Shown in pieces: positions 11,474-20,730 of a stretch of DNA of 64,000 nt. The position numbers and the translations under genes are program-made. The notes under the pieces are model-generated. The model searched no databases and was not told the origin of the DNA. It saw only the letters and a list, made by a program, of their open reading frames with translations. Origin of the DNA: Hemileia vastatrix (taxonomy: Eukaryota > Basidiomycota > Pucciniomycetes > Pucciniales > Zaghouaniaceae); contig JASXTE010000016.1 of NCBI GenBank assembly GCA_030280995.1, forward strand, positions 14,089,001 through 14,153,000, written 5' to 3'. Each line of letters begins with the position of its first letter. The first letter of the stretch is position 1.

Positions 11474-13099
11474 TCAAATAAATTGTTGCCAATCAGAGAA
11501 AGAATCACCATCAAATGTTGGGTACTGGTCAAGTTTTGGCCAATTCTTTTGATTTGAAGGAGTCTCCTTAGTACTAGCTTGTTTCTGAGTAAGAAGCAGC
11601 TGTAATTTCTCTAATTGTGCTGAAATCTCATTGTTTAATCCTTCTGTTGCAGATCCTGGTGCATCATCAGTTTTTGATTGAAACTCAGTGTTATCAACAG
11701 GTATTTCTGGATCAATTTTTATTTTAGATGAACTAGCCACAGGTACTGGTTGAGAATCCTGCACTATATGTTCCTTCACAGAATTGTCAGAATATTTTTG
11801 GTCATTTAACAATGAATTCAATGTTTCTTCAATGGTTGTTAGTCTTGTTTTCATTCTTGGAAGACTAGATAAACTTTCATTGACAGTTGCAAAAGATAAT
11901 TGATTTTTATGTTGAAAAGATGAAAAATGGTCACTCACTCTTTTCAGATTTATCTTATCTATTTCTACCTCCTGGCAACAGGCAGATACAGTATCTTTTA
12001 GTTTAGACAAATCATTTTTTATATTTTGCCATAAAGCAATTTTCTTTTCATGGGTTGCTTTGTAATGAGACAATTCATCAGAGACTCTCTGTGCTTCACT
12101 TTTTAATGCTTGATAACCCTGATCAGTTAACAAACTATTATATCTCTGAGTCAATTGCATATTGTTCATTATATGATTTTGCTTGGCAATAATATCTCTC
12201 AAGTGCTCATCATTAATTCTTGCTACATCTGGAGTGTTTCTCAATAAGGAAACTGAGTAACTTTCCAGGCTCTCATAGAACTCAGGGTCAAGAGTTTCAT
12301 CAATCACAGCCATATCAGGATTAATCATTGAGGTAGCAATTAAAAGTAATGGATTAGAGACATGAGATAACTGTCTACTATTCCCAACTTCTATAGGTCT
12401 TAAGGTTTCATCCTGCCTTCCAGATTTACCTGAAGGAACAGAGTCAGCCACAAGAAAAGGCACTTGAGAATCAATAGAGGGACATACCAGGGTTTGCTGG
12501 GTATCACCATATTGGGCTTCCTTCTTCTTTTGCCTCCTTGATAAGGGTGGGGAGGAGTGGGGTTTGCCTGGGTGGGCCTTGATGGACCTACCTGAGGTAA
12601 TTGATGCTGATTTTGAGCTAAGTAGTCCCACTGTGTGTTCAGCCAGTCCCACTGCCACTTGGACACTTCCACCATCTCTTGGGATTGGGGAGCCAATTGT
12701 TGTTGATCCCTGGGAGGAAGAGGTTTCCTTTTCTCTTGGAGAGAAGTATTTTTTCTTTTCTCCCATTCTTCCAAGGCATCTACCCTTACCTTTAGTTTTA
12801 AGCTGTCTGTCTTTAACTCCTTTATGTGGGTTGACAGATTCTTTATCTGCTGGGACAACGGCATCTTTTTTATTTTGAAGCCTCTTGGAAGCTCTTCTGG
12901 TGGGTTTCTCCTGGGTTTCTGATCCTGGGTATTGTCCACTAGGATTTCTACTTCTTCCATTTCCACATCCTGTTTGGGGCAAGGATTTATTAGTTTGAGA
13001 AATTCTTCCTGTTAAAGGAGAACTTACAGAAGTAGGCTCATCATAATCAATTAAGTCTAGTTCTTCTTCACGTGCAGTAAAACCACTTTGATCAGTCAT
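11474..13099 (-). CDS. Gag N-terminal protein of element B (coiled coil)
   Basis: This 541-aa frame opens with ATG at 13099. The first ~200 residues are low-complexity and basic/serine-rich. From about residue 230 the sequence becomes helical and heptad-like (for example D-L-S-K-L-K-D-T-V and S-L-P-R-M-K-T-R-L-T-T-I-E), as in coiled-coil gag regions. It ends W-P-K-L-D-Q-Y-P-T-F-D-G-D-S-F-S-D-W-Q-Q, the usual entry to the gag capsid domain, which continues in a different frame at 11424. The break near 11450-11474 may be a mutation or a frameshift site. Confidence 0.8.
   Translation of the reverse strand: MTDQSGFTAREEELDLIDYDEPTSVSSPLTGRISQTNKSLPQTGCGNGRSRNPSGQYPGSETQEKPTRRASKRLQNKKDAVVPADKESVNPHKGVKDRQLKTKGKGRCLGRMGEKKKYFSPREKETSSSQGSTTIGSPIPRDGGSVQVAVGLAEHTVGLLSSKSASITSGRSIKAHPGKPHSSPPLSRRQKKKEAQYGDTQQTLVCPSIDSQVPFLVADSVPSGKSGRQDETLRPIEVGNSRQLSHVSNPLLLIATSMINPDMAVIDETLDPEFYESLESYSVSLLRNTPDVARINDEHLRDIIAKQNHIMNNMQLTQRYNSLLTDQGYQALKSEAQRVSDELSHYKATHEKKIALWQNIKNDLSKLKDTVSACCQEVEIDKINLKRVSDHFSSFQHKNQLSFATVNESLSSLPRMKTRLTTIEETLNSLLNDQKYSDNSVKEHIVQDSQPVPVASSSKIKIDPEIPVDNTEFQSKTDDAPGSATEGLNNEISAQLEKLQLLLTQKQASTKETPSNQKNWPKLDQYPTFDGDSFSDWQQFI
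12400..12966 (-). CDS. Overlapping 188-aa frame inside the gag region of element B
   Basis: A second long minus-strand frame overlaps the low-complexity part of the 11474-13099 gag frame. It encodes a helical stretch followed by K-W-Q-W-D-W-L-N-T-Q-W and a proline-rich H-P-Y-Q-G tail. The same motifs occur in the diverged element A at 1982-2365, so this frame, and not the overlapping one, shows protein-level conservation across the two copies. It may be the true gag N-terminus joined by splicing or frameshifting, or a separate small protein. Confidence 0.5.
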   Translation of the reverse strand: MEMEEVEILVDNTQDQKPRRNPPEELPRGFKIKKMPLSQQIKNLSTHIKELKTDSLKLKVRVDALEEWEKRKNTSLQEKRKPLPPRDQQQLAPQSQEMVEVSKWQWDWLNTQWDYLAQNQHQLPQVGPSRPTQANPTPPHPYQGGKRRRKPNMVIPSKPWYVPLLILKCLFLWLTLFLQVNLEGRMKP

Positions 13100-13253
13100 T
13101 TCAAGATTCTACTGAAATGAAGGAAAAGAGACAAAAAATTAATTAGTCTTTATTTTTAATTTTTATTTAACAGAAATAAAATAAAAATAAATAAAAAAAA
13201 TCTTTTTAGGATAAAAATCAACTTAAATAAAATTAATAAAAAAAAATTTAAAA

Positions 13254-13705
13254 CCAGGATAATGCAATCAACTGTAGAAATAAATTAGAATTTCTATTAA
13301 TTTTTATTTTCAGGATTTAAACCAACTAATTTATTACCAGGATTTATTGTCAACTGAAATAATCAAATATGAATCTTTATTAATAAAAATTATTTTAACT
13401 GATTAATTAACTACCAGGACTTAATGTCAACTGAAGTAATTTAAATATGAATTTTATTACTTAAAAAGATTTATTGGATTACCAGGACTCAAAGTCAACT
13501 GAAGTAATGAAATGTTAATTATTTATTAAAAAAAATATAATTGTCAGGACAATTTGTCAACTGGAACAATTAATTAATCAGGACAAATGTCAACTGAAAA
13601 ATTATAATAATTATTTTATTTAATAAAATATATTATTGTCAGGACAGTTTGTCAACTGGAACAATTAAAATTCAAATTAATCAGGACACTTGTCAACTGA
13701 AAAAT
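13254..13705. repeat. Iterated ~25-28-bp motif array in the leader of element B
   Basis: About nine copies of CAGGAC-N(4-6)-GTCAACTG-(A/G)A occur between the gag start and the 5' LTR. They start near 13254, 13311, 13336, 13413, 13481, 13543, 13578, 13637 and 13681. Copies are degenerate and separated by AT-rich DNA of variable length. The two pairs at 13543/13578 and 13637/13681 are themselves a duplicated two-motif unit. Confidence 0.75.
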
Positions 13706-13929
13706 GATAATAATTAATATTAATATATAATTATTTTATTACCTCTGGGACTAAGAACAGTTATTGCTCTATTATGGTCAACCAGGAAAAATAAAAAAAA
13801 ATATAATAATAAAATTAAATTCCAATTACCAGACACCTCCCCCTGCAAAATGAGCAAATTAATGCCACTTACAGAGTGCTGAGTAAAAGGAAATACGTAG
13901 CAAATGAAGAGTGAAGAGTAACCCACAAA

Positions 13930-14159
13930 TAGTAATCACAATAATTACCACGATATATACGATCTTTAGTCAGTATATGAACTTAAGTTTTGGAGCGCGG
14001 TTCGATTCCCGTTCGCAGCAAAAACTTTTATCACGTGACGTATGACGTTCGTCGTTTTCTTGCCTCCACTCGTCCTTTACAGGTGCTTCTACGCCGATGG
14101 TCCTCTTGATTACGCCTCAAGTAACGTTGCGCCGTCGATATTTCGGAAAGGTTCCCAAT
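13930..14159 (-). promoter_or_regulatory. CpG-dense 5' leader and primer-binding region of element B
   Basis: This 230-bp stretch between the 5' LTR and the iterated array is rich in CpG, unlike the almost CpG-free coding part. It contains GGTTCGATTCC at 13999-14009, a perfect match to the tRNA T-arm/Pol III box B consensus. At 14032-14054 there are CACGTGAC and two TGACGT strings, which resemble bZIP/bHLH sites. The minus-strand sequence next to the LTR (TTGGGAACCTTTCCG) is the expected place for the primer-binding site, but I cannot name the tRNA. Confidence 0.5.
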
Positions 14160-14978
14160 TGTCAAGGTACACTTTTAGTCTAGAAGATTTGGTACGTAGT
14201 TCTACGAGGATTTAAAAGGCTTAAATGGGTTCTCAACAAATTTGTACGTATTTCATAATTCAAAGATGAATGTTTTACTCAATAAAAGAGGTAGGATTAA
14301 AATATTAATATAATTTATAAATTAGAATTACGCTATTGTAAATACTAATGATATAGAATATAAGAATAAGTGTTTATTTGGTTAATTGTTGTAATAAAAT
14401 GGTGTGGTAAGACAGAATGATCAAAAGACAACAAAAAGAAAGGCCTTTTATAGGCAAAGGAGAGACAAAGCACGGAAATCAAATTCTAAAAACAGTAGGA
14501 AAAGAGAGAGAAAAAGAACATTCCAGAAAGAGTATTTCAAATAATAAAGTTATTCCAAAAAGAAGGCGTCAAAAAGATGTATTTACAGAGTATGTCAGAA
14601 ATACATCAATATTTTTAATATTTACTGTAAATGTCAATCCCAAATAAGAAATTTGATTTTTTTGTATATATTTAATATTATTTGAATATTTAAATATTAT
14701 TTTATCTTTGTATTTTATTTTTTTTTTAAATATAAAGTTTTATTTTTCCCAACCTGTCAATTGAGCACGGTGTTAGAGAAAAATATAAGGGACAAAATAA
14801 TTTTAATTTTACTTATTTATTTAATTAATTTAATTTTAACATTCTGTAACTAGTTAGTTTATAACTAATTTTAATGTAACTAAATGATAATTAAATAATA
14901 ATTAAAGATGATAAGGTGCGGCTTCATCCAGTAAATAATTACTTATTTCACTGGGTAAGTCTAGTAGCCTGGCTGACA
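14160..14978 (-). repeat. 5' LTR of element B
   Basis: It is 819 bp, the same length as 6224-7042, with about seven substitutions by eye and TG/CA ends. In sense orientation it begins TGTCAGCCAGGCTACTAG. Confidence 0.95.
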
Positions 14979-14983
14979 GAATA
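14979..14983. repeat. Target-site duplication, right copy (GAATA)
   Basis: It is identical to 6219-6223 and directly follows the right LTR of element B. Confidence 0.9.
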
Positions 14984-15452
14984 AGACAGTTTGGGGCAAC
15001 TTTAATTATCATACAATTATCTGGAGGTGATATCCTTGTTCCTCACTCAGTTTTCACTGTTTTTTCCCACAATTAGCTGTGTTTGTTGCAGGGTTAGTTC
15101 TTCATTTAACTCAACTTTGGCAACAGGTTCTCTGGTATAGTCTTGCAAGATATATCAAGTATTATTGCTGTCTCTGGTGATGATTTGAAGCCTACATCAA
15201 GTATCTTTGCTTTCTCTGGTGTGGACATTGGTCTACATTTCAGTTCTTTGGTCTGGTAGTCTGTCTGGGGACTACTTTCTTGGCTCATCAAGCAGTCAAG
15301 TGTGTTGAAAAAGGGCTTTAGCAAACAGCAACCAACTTACTTTAGCAAGTAAATCTCACTCTATTTTTCTAAAGGGACAAGGGATTTTCTCTCTGGTTTT
15401 TCTCCAACTCCCTTGGTCAAGGCCTATAGCTAGTACTATAGTATTGTCTACA
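14984..15452 (+). repeat. C-type LTR, right part, resumed after element B
   Basis: It continues the LTR left at 6223 and parallels the reverse complement of 17973-18440. It ends GTATTGTCTACA, the mirror of the TGTAGACAAT start of the element C LTR. A reading frame on the minus strand (15106-15324) is shared with the C LTR (18090-18380 plus strand) but has no known domain. Confidence 0.75.
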
Positions 15453-15659
15453 ACGTCAAAGGCACGTGACTGATTTTTTTTCTGTGACCAGGATTTTAAC
15501 CTTGCCCCAAATTTAAGGTTTATATAAACATAAATGTCCTATATATTTGTAGTGACTATAGAAGCTATTATCTGTAGCTCTCACTCCAAATATTTCATTA
15601 TATACGTTGTGGTACACATCTTGCAGCAACGCAGCAATATCACAGTTTTCAGAAAGCGC

Positions 15660-16605
15660 TGTGGTCTTCTAACATTGGAGGAGGCCTTTGTTGGGCTGTT
15701 TGGCACCCTCTTGGTATGTATTAATTGATATTGGTTGAAAAATTTGGTGTCTTTCTGGTTTTATTCATTGAATATTGGGACTATGGGTTTTTGGGTACTA
15801 TCATTGGATAGCCCTGCTTTTCCTATATATTTCATGTCTTGATGAAATTTTTCATACTCTATTTTTTAAGGAGTCATTTCCTCATTTTTCATTTCTACAA
15901 GATAGCTATTTAATTATTTTTGTGTTTTATAGGCTAACCTTAAGTCTTAGGGTTAAGTGCTTAGTACCATTAAGTAAAGCTAACTTGGCTCTATATTTAT
16001 GTCACAATGTTGTCATAGCTTAATTTTGTGTTTTAAGGGTTTTAGTAGTCGTGGTGGATTTTTCTAAGTATTTTGGGCTTAATTGGAGGTTTTAGGTGGC
16101 TTTCTGACTTCAGGGAGGTCTGGCTGCTTCTAGGCGGGCCACCCTCCTTGGTTATAGAAGTCTGGGGAGCGCTTCTAGAGGGTTTTTTTTAATTTGTCTG
16201 CCAAAAGCGCCAAATTTGTTGCTGTGAATGTATTTTTTAGATGGTGGTCTGTGTGTAAATACTGAAAAAGAGAGTTTGGGGCAACTTTAATTATCATATA
16301 ACCATTCGGAGGAGATATCATTGTTATCACTCAGTTTTAACTGTTTTTTGGCCACAATTGGCAGTGTTTTTTACAAGGCTAGTTCTTTATTTAACTCAAC
16401 TTTGGCTACTGGTTTCTCTGGTGTAGCTTTGAAACCTGCATCAAGTATTATTGCAGTTTTCTGTGCAACAAGTGCACAGTGTTTTGGTTTTCTGGTGTGG
16501 ATCTTTCTGCATTTCAGGTTTCTGGTTCTTTGGTTCTCAGTGGTCTGCTATTAGCTACTGTCTTGGCTTGTAAAGAAGTCAAGAAGTGTGTTGGAAGGGG
16601 TATAG
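15660..16605 (+). repeat. Second C-type LTR copy, 3' truncated
   Basis: It starts TGTGGTCTTCTAACATTGG and follows the C-type LTR for ~945 bp in the same orientation as the copy at 5623. It stops where another LTR starts at 16606 and does not resume beyond that LTR at 17842, so it is truncated and not merely interrupted. The 207-bp spacer 15453-15659 between the two copies holds nothing recognisable. Confidence 0.7.
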
Positions 16606-17841
16606 TGTCAGCCAGGCTGTTCCAGGAGCCCAGTAAATAAACATACAATTTATTGGAATTAAATAAAGACATAATAATTGCAGAGTATGCATTTAACATT
16701 AATATTATATTACATAATAAATTTATATTAATATTTTATTTATATAAATAAAGTAAATATTATTTTAATTTTATTATAAGATAATTTAAAAGCATTTAAT
16801 TATATTCCATAACAAAGGGCGCATTGTTTATTTAATAATTATAAATTAATTAATTAAAAACTTATAAGATAATTATATTCAAGTGTTTATCTTATATTTT
16901 AATTAATTTAATTAATTAAATTTAATTATTAAAATATACTTTTTCATATACTATTATCCATAATTATGGCCGCTGTTTTTTGGACCCTTTATTGTGTCAA
17001 TAAAAAATTTAATAAATTATAATACTTCTTTTATAAAATAGTATTATAATTCTCAACCTAATTTAGTAATAAATTAATTACTTGTTTCATTTAAATTAAT
17101 TATTTAATTACATAGTTGGAACAATTAATTAATTTCTTTATACTAAGTTTAAATTGTTTACATATTTTGTTGCGTCAAAATATTTTTACTTGTTTCACTT
17201 AAAAACCCTTAAAGCATACTGTACCATCTGTTTTGAATTATTTTTTCTCATAGTTCCCATGTCTCAGGCTTGTTTAGTTACTCACTATTTTTACTTACTG
17301 ATTTGGGAATTAGTTGTGGGAAAATTTGGTTCTTATTTGGGGTTTTAATTATTTGTTTCATATTTTTCTCTAAATTGTTATGTTTCACTTATTCTTTTAT
17401 ATTCTTGTTTCATCTTATTATGACTCTTGTATTTACAAATGTATTGGCGCTTCAGAGGACCCATTGCCTATAAAAAGGCCTTGGATAATCACCTGTAGCC
17501 TGACCACTTATTACTTACTATATTTTTATTATTAAATTTATTATTATTTACAAATGTTATAATTATAATAGTTTTTATTATGGCACTTTCTTGCCTTTGA
17601 AATCTAGTATATATTATGCATATAAAGGTTGCTTTAAGATCATTTAATATTAGCATTTGTTACATAAGCAGAGAGAAAAAAAACTTACCATGAATCATCC
17701 CATAAATAACTTGTTATAAGTTTCATTGACTCCCCAGTCCAAGTTTTGTCTATTTATTTTTTTGTTCTAGTTTTTTTCATTTCTTTTCCTCTTTTCCTTC
17801 TTCTTCTTCTTCTTCTTCTTATTCTAGACGACCGGCCGACA
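16606..17841 (+). repeat. LTR (~1.24 kb) of the TGTCAGCCAGGCTG family
   Basis: It starts TGTCAGCCAGGCTGTTCC and ends TCTAGACGACCGGCCGACA. It is similar from end to end to the solo LTR at 45198-46419. A TATAAAAAGG box at 17469-17478 supports plus orientation. The flanks (TATAG and TTTGA) do not match, so it is probably one side of a rearranged element and not a clean solo LTR. Confidence 0.75.
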
Positions 17842-17972
17842 TTTGAGGGCCTTTCCAAATGCAACATCTATTTCTTGACAATTGGACAAATGATTAATGC
17901 ACGGACCACCCTTGCATGCAAAATCAACTTTTTTCCACGACTGTGAATTGAACTGGGGTTCTTACATAACGA
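17842..17972. other. Short spacer before element C
   Basis: There are 131 bases with no gene. It shares the string TTGAGGGCCTTTCC with about 5503. Confidence 0.4.
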
Positions 17973-19329
17973 TGTAGACAATCCTATAGTACTAGCTATA
18001 GGCCTTGACCAAGGGAGTTGGAGAAAAACCAGAGAGAAAATCCCCTTTCCCTTTAGAAAAATAGAGTGAGATTTACTTTCTAAAGTAAGTTGGTTCCTGT
18101 TTTGCTAAATCTCCTGTTTAACACACTTGACTGCTTGATGAGCCAAGAAAGTAGTCACCAGATAGACTACCAGACCAAAGAACTGAAATGTAGAACAAAG
18201 TCCACACCAAAGACAGCAAAGATACTTGATGTAGGCTGCAAATCCACACCAGAGACAGCAATAATACTTGCTATAGCTTGCAAGACTATAAAAGAGAAAA
18301 CAGTTGCCAAAGTTAAGTTAAATGAAGAACTCACTTGCAACAAACACAGCCAATTGTGGCCAGAAAACAGTGAAAACTGAGTGAGGAACAATGATATCAC
18401 CTCCGGATGGTTGTATGATGATTAAGGTTGCCCCAAACTGTCTTATTCACTATGTACACACAGACCACTAACTAAGAGCCCATGCGCACCCACCAATCTG
18501 GCGCCTGTACCCGCCAAATTGCATAAAAAACCCTCCTGGAACACTCCCCAACCTCCTAAAACAGAGGCAGGCGGGCCGCCCGACGTCGGAGATGCCGCCT
18601 GAAGCGGCCCGGCCTCCCTGAAGCCAGAAAACAAATAAAAACAACTAATCTACTTAGAAAAATTAGCTACAACTACTAAAACCTTTAAAACACGGAATTT
18701 CACTATAACAACATTCACCACACAATATGGGGGGTGGACTTGCTAGCAAGTCCGCAACCTTGGACCCAAACTCACCATAGATTGAAAACACATTGAGCTA
18801 TTGATAAAGGAGCCATACAATCAGGAATGAACACCACTCAGAAGAACAGTTTTAGGTGGGTGTTCAAGTAGAGTTCAGTATGGGTTCAGTATGAGTTCAG
18901 TCTGAGTTCCATCTGAGTTCCATCTGAGTTCAGGTTGAGGACTTGCTAGCAAGTCCACCCCCTATATTGCGTAGTGATTGTGACATGAAATATAGAGAAA
19001 AATTAGCTCTATCCAATGGTACTAAGCACTTAACCCTAAAGCTTAAGGTTAGCCCGTAAAACACGAAAAACAAAATTAAACAGCAATCTTTTATAAATGA
19101 AAAGTGAGGAAATGACCCCTTAGAACTTAGAATATGAAAAATGTCTTCAAGACATAAAATATAGAGAAAAACCAGGGCTATCCAATGATAGTACCCACAT
19201 ACCCGCAGACCCAATATCCACGGAATAAAACCAGAAAAACACACAATTCCTTAACAGATGTCAATTAAGACATGCACAAACAGCGCCAAATCACACAACA
19301 AAGGCCCCTGCCAATGTTGGAAGACCACA
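17973..19329 (-). repeat. 3' LTR of element C
   Basis: It starts TGTAGACAAT and ends AAGACCACA, directly before a purine-rich tract on the sense strand. The element D LTR also starts TGTAGAC and ends ACCACA, and has a similar length (1335 bp against 1357 bp here, which includes a ~236-bp MITE). Copies of the same LTR family lie inverted at 5623-15452 and 15660-16605. Confidence 0.8.
18728..18963. mobile_element. MITE-like insertion with palindromic ends in the element C LTR
   Basis: The ends are inverted: GGGGTGGACTTGCTAGC... on the left and ...GCTAGCAAGTCCACCCC on the right. Each contains the perfect 18-bp palindrome GGACTTGCTAGCAAGTCC (18736-18753 and 18939-18956). The sequence is absent from the matching place in the LTR copy at 5623-6223, and TA lies at both borders. 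Near its right end (18868-18935) is a run of ~11-bp repeats of the type GAGTTCAGTCT. It has no coding capacity. Confidence 0.7.
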
Positions 19330-19341
19330 TCCTCCCTCCAA
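19330..19341 (-). other. Polypurine tract of element C
   Basis: The minus strand reads GGAGGGAGGA directly before the 3' LTR end (TGTGG). Element D has GTAGAGGGAGGA at the same place. This fixes the LTR boundary at 19329. Confidence 0.7.
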
Positions 19342-19377
19342 TTGAGAATTTCTACATTCTTTCTTCATCCAACCACC

Positions 19378-20018
19378 ATGTTTAACCTTCTTCCCAAATC
19401 TGCCTCTGAAATGGGCCCCTGCCAATACTGCATTGACAATAATTTAATCTGCGCCATGACACCACCTGTCCATCCATACAGAACGTCCTGCAATGTCTGC
19501 CAATCCAGAAAGAAGACCTGCCACAGACCTGGTCCACTTTCTTCCACAACAGATTCACCTCCACCTCAACCTGGTCCTTCTTCTGCCAGCACCAAAAGAT
19601 CTAGGCCATCCATCCTGATACCCAGATTAATAAAAAGGCTCCACCCTTCCCAGAAGAGTGCCACAACCCATAAAACAACTAGTTCCCCCATTCCTAGTCC
19701 ATCTGATGGTAAAGAACATTTATTTCTTCCTTCAACTTTAAAACTGATAACTTCTCAGTTCCTCCCTCTTCTGATAGTGATGATAAAAATGTAGGATTCA
19801 TTGCACCACCAACACCAACGCACTTGCCCACTATCAAGGCCAAGTTCCAACAACACACATCTCAACAGAAACAACTTCTGCTTCACTACTTCCAATCCAC
19901 TCCTGCTAGAGATCCACAGGCCATTGAGAACAGAAGACACCTCATTCACCAGTTCAAGGCTAATTCTGAACACTTCATTTCATCTCTTGATTCCCTCTGT
20001 AATTCCACTAGTACTTGA
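19378..20018 (+). CDS. Zinc-cluster protein gene Zn-a (LTR-proximal, antisense in element C)
   Basis: ATG is at 19378, with exon 1 to 19708, a 50-nt intron (GT at 19709, AG ending 19758) and exon 2 19759-20018. It encodes 196 aa with no internal stop. C15-x2-C18-x6-C25-x12-C38-x2-C41-x6-C48 is a complete Zn2Cys6 spacing, with the basic S-R-K-K-T segment in the second half. In Gal4-type factors the basic segment is in the first half. A Ser/Pro-rich linker follows, then a helical C-terminus (L-I-H-Q-F-K-A-N). It lies 48 bp after the 3' LTR, on the strand opposite gag-pol. Its closest partner in the window is Zn-c of element D. DNA binding is inference. The function is unknown. Confidence 0.75.
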
Positions 20019-20078
20019 GTTTGATTCAGAAAAGAAAAATTGACCACACCCTTTATAGGATGTAACCACAAACAACCC
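20019..20078. other. Spacer leading into the iterated array
   Basis: This short sequence between the Zn-a stop codon and the first ~22-bp motif is a likely place for the Zn-a transcript end. No clear signal is visible. Confidence 0.3.
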
Positions 20079-20579
20079 TCAGTTTTAAGTCTTGGGGGAC
20101 CATCCTCATTTTATAGTCTTGGGGGACTCAAAAACCCTCAGTTTAAAGTCTTGGGGGACTCAAAAACCTAAATCATAAACCCAGAACCAGAGATCAACCA
20201 AATTAAGACACAGAGAAAAAACTAACATTCTGGAGTAATTGTAAATAGAGCTGCCAGCCCATCAATTACCCCCAAACTTGCCTTTGCTAAATTCGGAGGC
20301 TCCCCCTGTGGATACCCTCCACCAATCTTTCAAAACCAACTCCAACAACAAAAACTTTTCCCTCAGTTTATAGTCTTGGGGGACTTAAAACCCTCAGTTT
20401 AAAGTCTTGGGGGACTAACACAGTGTTCAGTTTAAAGTCTTGACGGACTAGTCTTGATAAAATATTGAAACCAGCCAGTTTAAAGTCTTTGATGGACTAA
20501 CAGAAACCAGATTTCAGTTTAACATCTTGATGGACTGCCTTGATACCATAGCTTTTTCAGTTTAGAGTCTTGATGGACT
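20079..20579. repeat. Array of ~22-bp motifs upstream of Zn-b
   Basis: Nine copies of a motif with core TTTAAAGTCTTGGGGGACT lie at 20079-20099, 20108-20128, 20139-20160, 20364-20385, 20395-20416, 20428-20449, 20476-20498, 20515-20536 and 20558-20579. The last four carry GA(C/T)GGACT in place of GGGGGACT. Two more copies with CATAG(C/A)GGACT lie at 23027-23047 and 23290-23311. The array ends 12 bp before a TATA-like box. It looks like a set of binding sites. Confidence 0.8.
20165..20340. repeat. ~170-bp unit, copy 1 of 3
   Basis: It begins shortly after one ~22-bp motif and contains CCAGCCCATCA, TTACCCCCA and ACTTGCC strings that recur in the same order at about 23046-23215 and 23305-23475. 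Each unit follows a motif copy, so motif plus unit appears to be the duplicated block. Confidence 0.6.
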
Positions 20580-20591
20580 GACGGAATTTTG

Positions 20592-20601
20592 CATAAAATA
20601 G
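20592..20601 (+). promoter_or_regulatory. TATA-like box of Zn-b
   Basis: CATAAAATAG lies 12 bp after the last iterated motif and 130 bp before the Zn-b ATG. It suggests a promoter of its own within the element. Confidence 0.5.
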
Positions 20602-20730
20602 ACGCAGCTAATTTCATGCAGCACACCTCTACAGCCAACCTGCTGAACTTCCACCTTCACTTCATCATCTACCCATCACTGACAAAATTCTCCTCCTATC
20701 CCTTTTTATCATCTTTTTTCACCACAAATC

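Larger units (their letters stand above)
6224..14978 (-). mobile_element. Element B: near-intact chromovirus (Ty3/gypsy) with chromodomain
   Basis: Two 819-bp LTRs (6224-7042 and 14160-14978) start TG and end CA and are flanked by GAATA on both sides. On the minus strand the order is 5' LTR, leader, gag, zinc knuckle, protease, RT, RNase H, integrase, AT-hook, chromodomain, polypurine tract, 3' LTR. By eye the LTRs differ at about 7 positions in 819, so the insertion is recent. The coding part is nevertheless broken by a gag-pol frame break near 11450, an in-frame TGA at 8854-8856 and a one-base frameshift near 8160. It sits inside an older C-type LTR. Confidence 0.95.

Noticed and set aside
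13940..14022. Possible tRNA gene
   Set aside because: Only a T-arm/box B-like part is convincing. Anticodon arm, D-arm and acceptor pairing could not be built.
16606..17841. Clean solo LTR with target duplication
   Set aside because: The flanks TATAG and TTTGA differ and the interrupted LTR does not resume, so I call it only an LTR at a rearranged junction.
20079..20579. Regularly repeated ~22-bp motifs resembling a CRISPR array
   Set aside because: The copies are degenerate, the spacing varies from 10 to over 200 bp, and the window is clearly eukaryotic.
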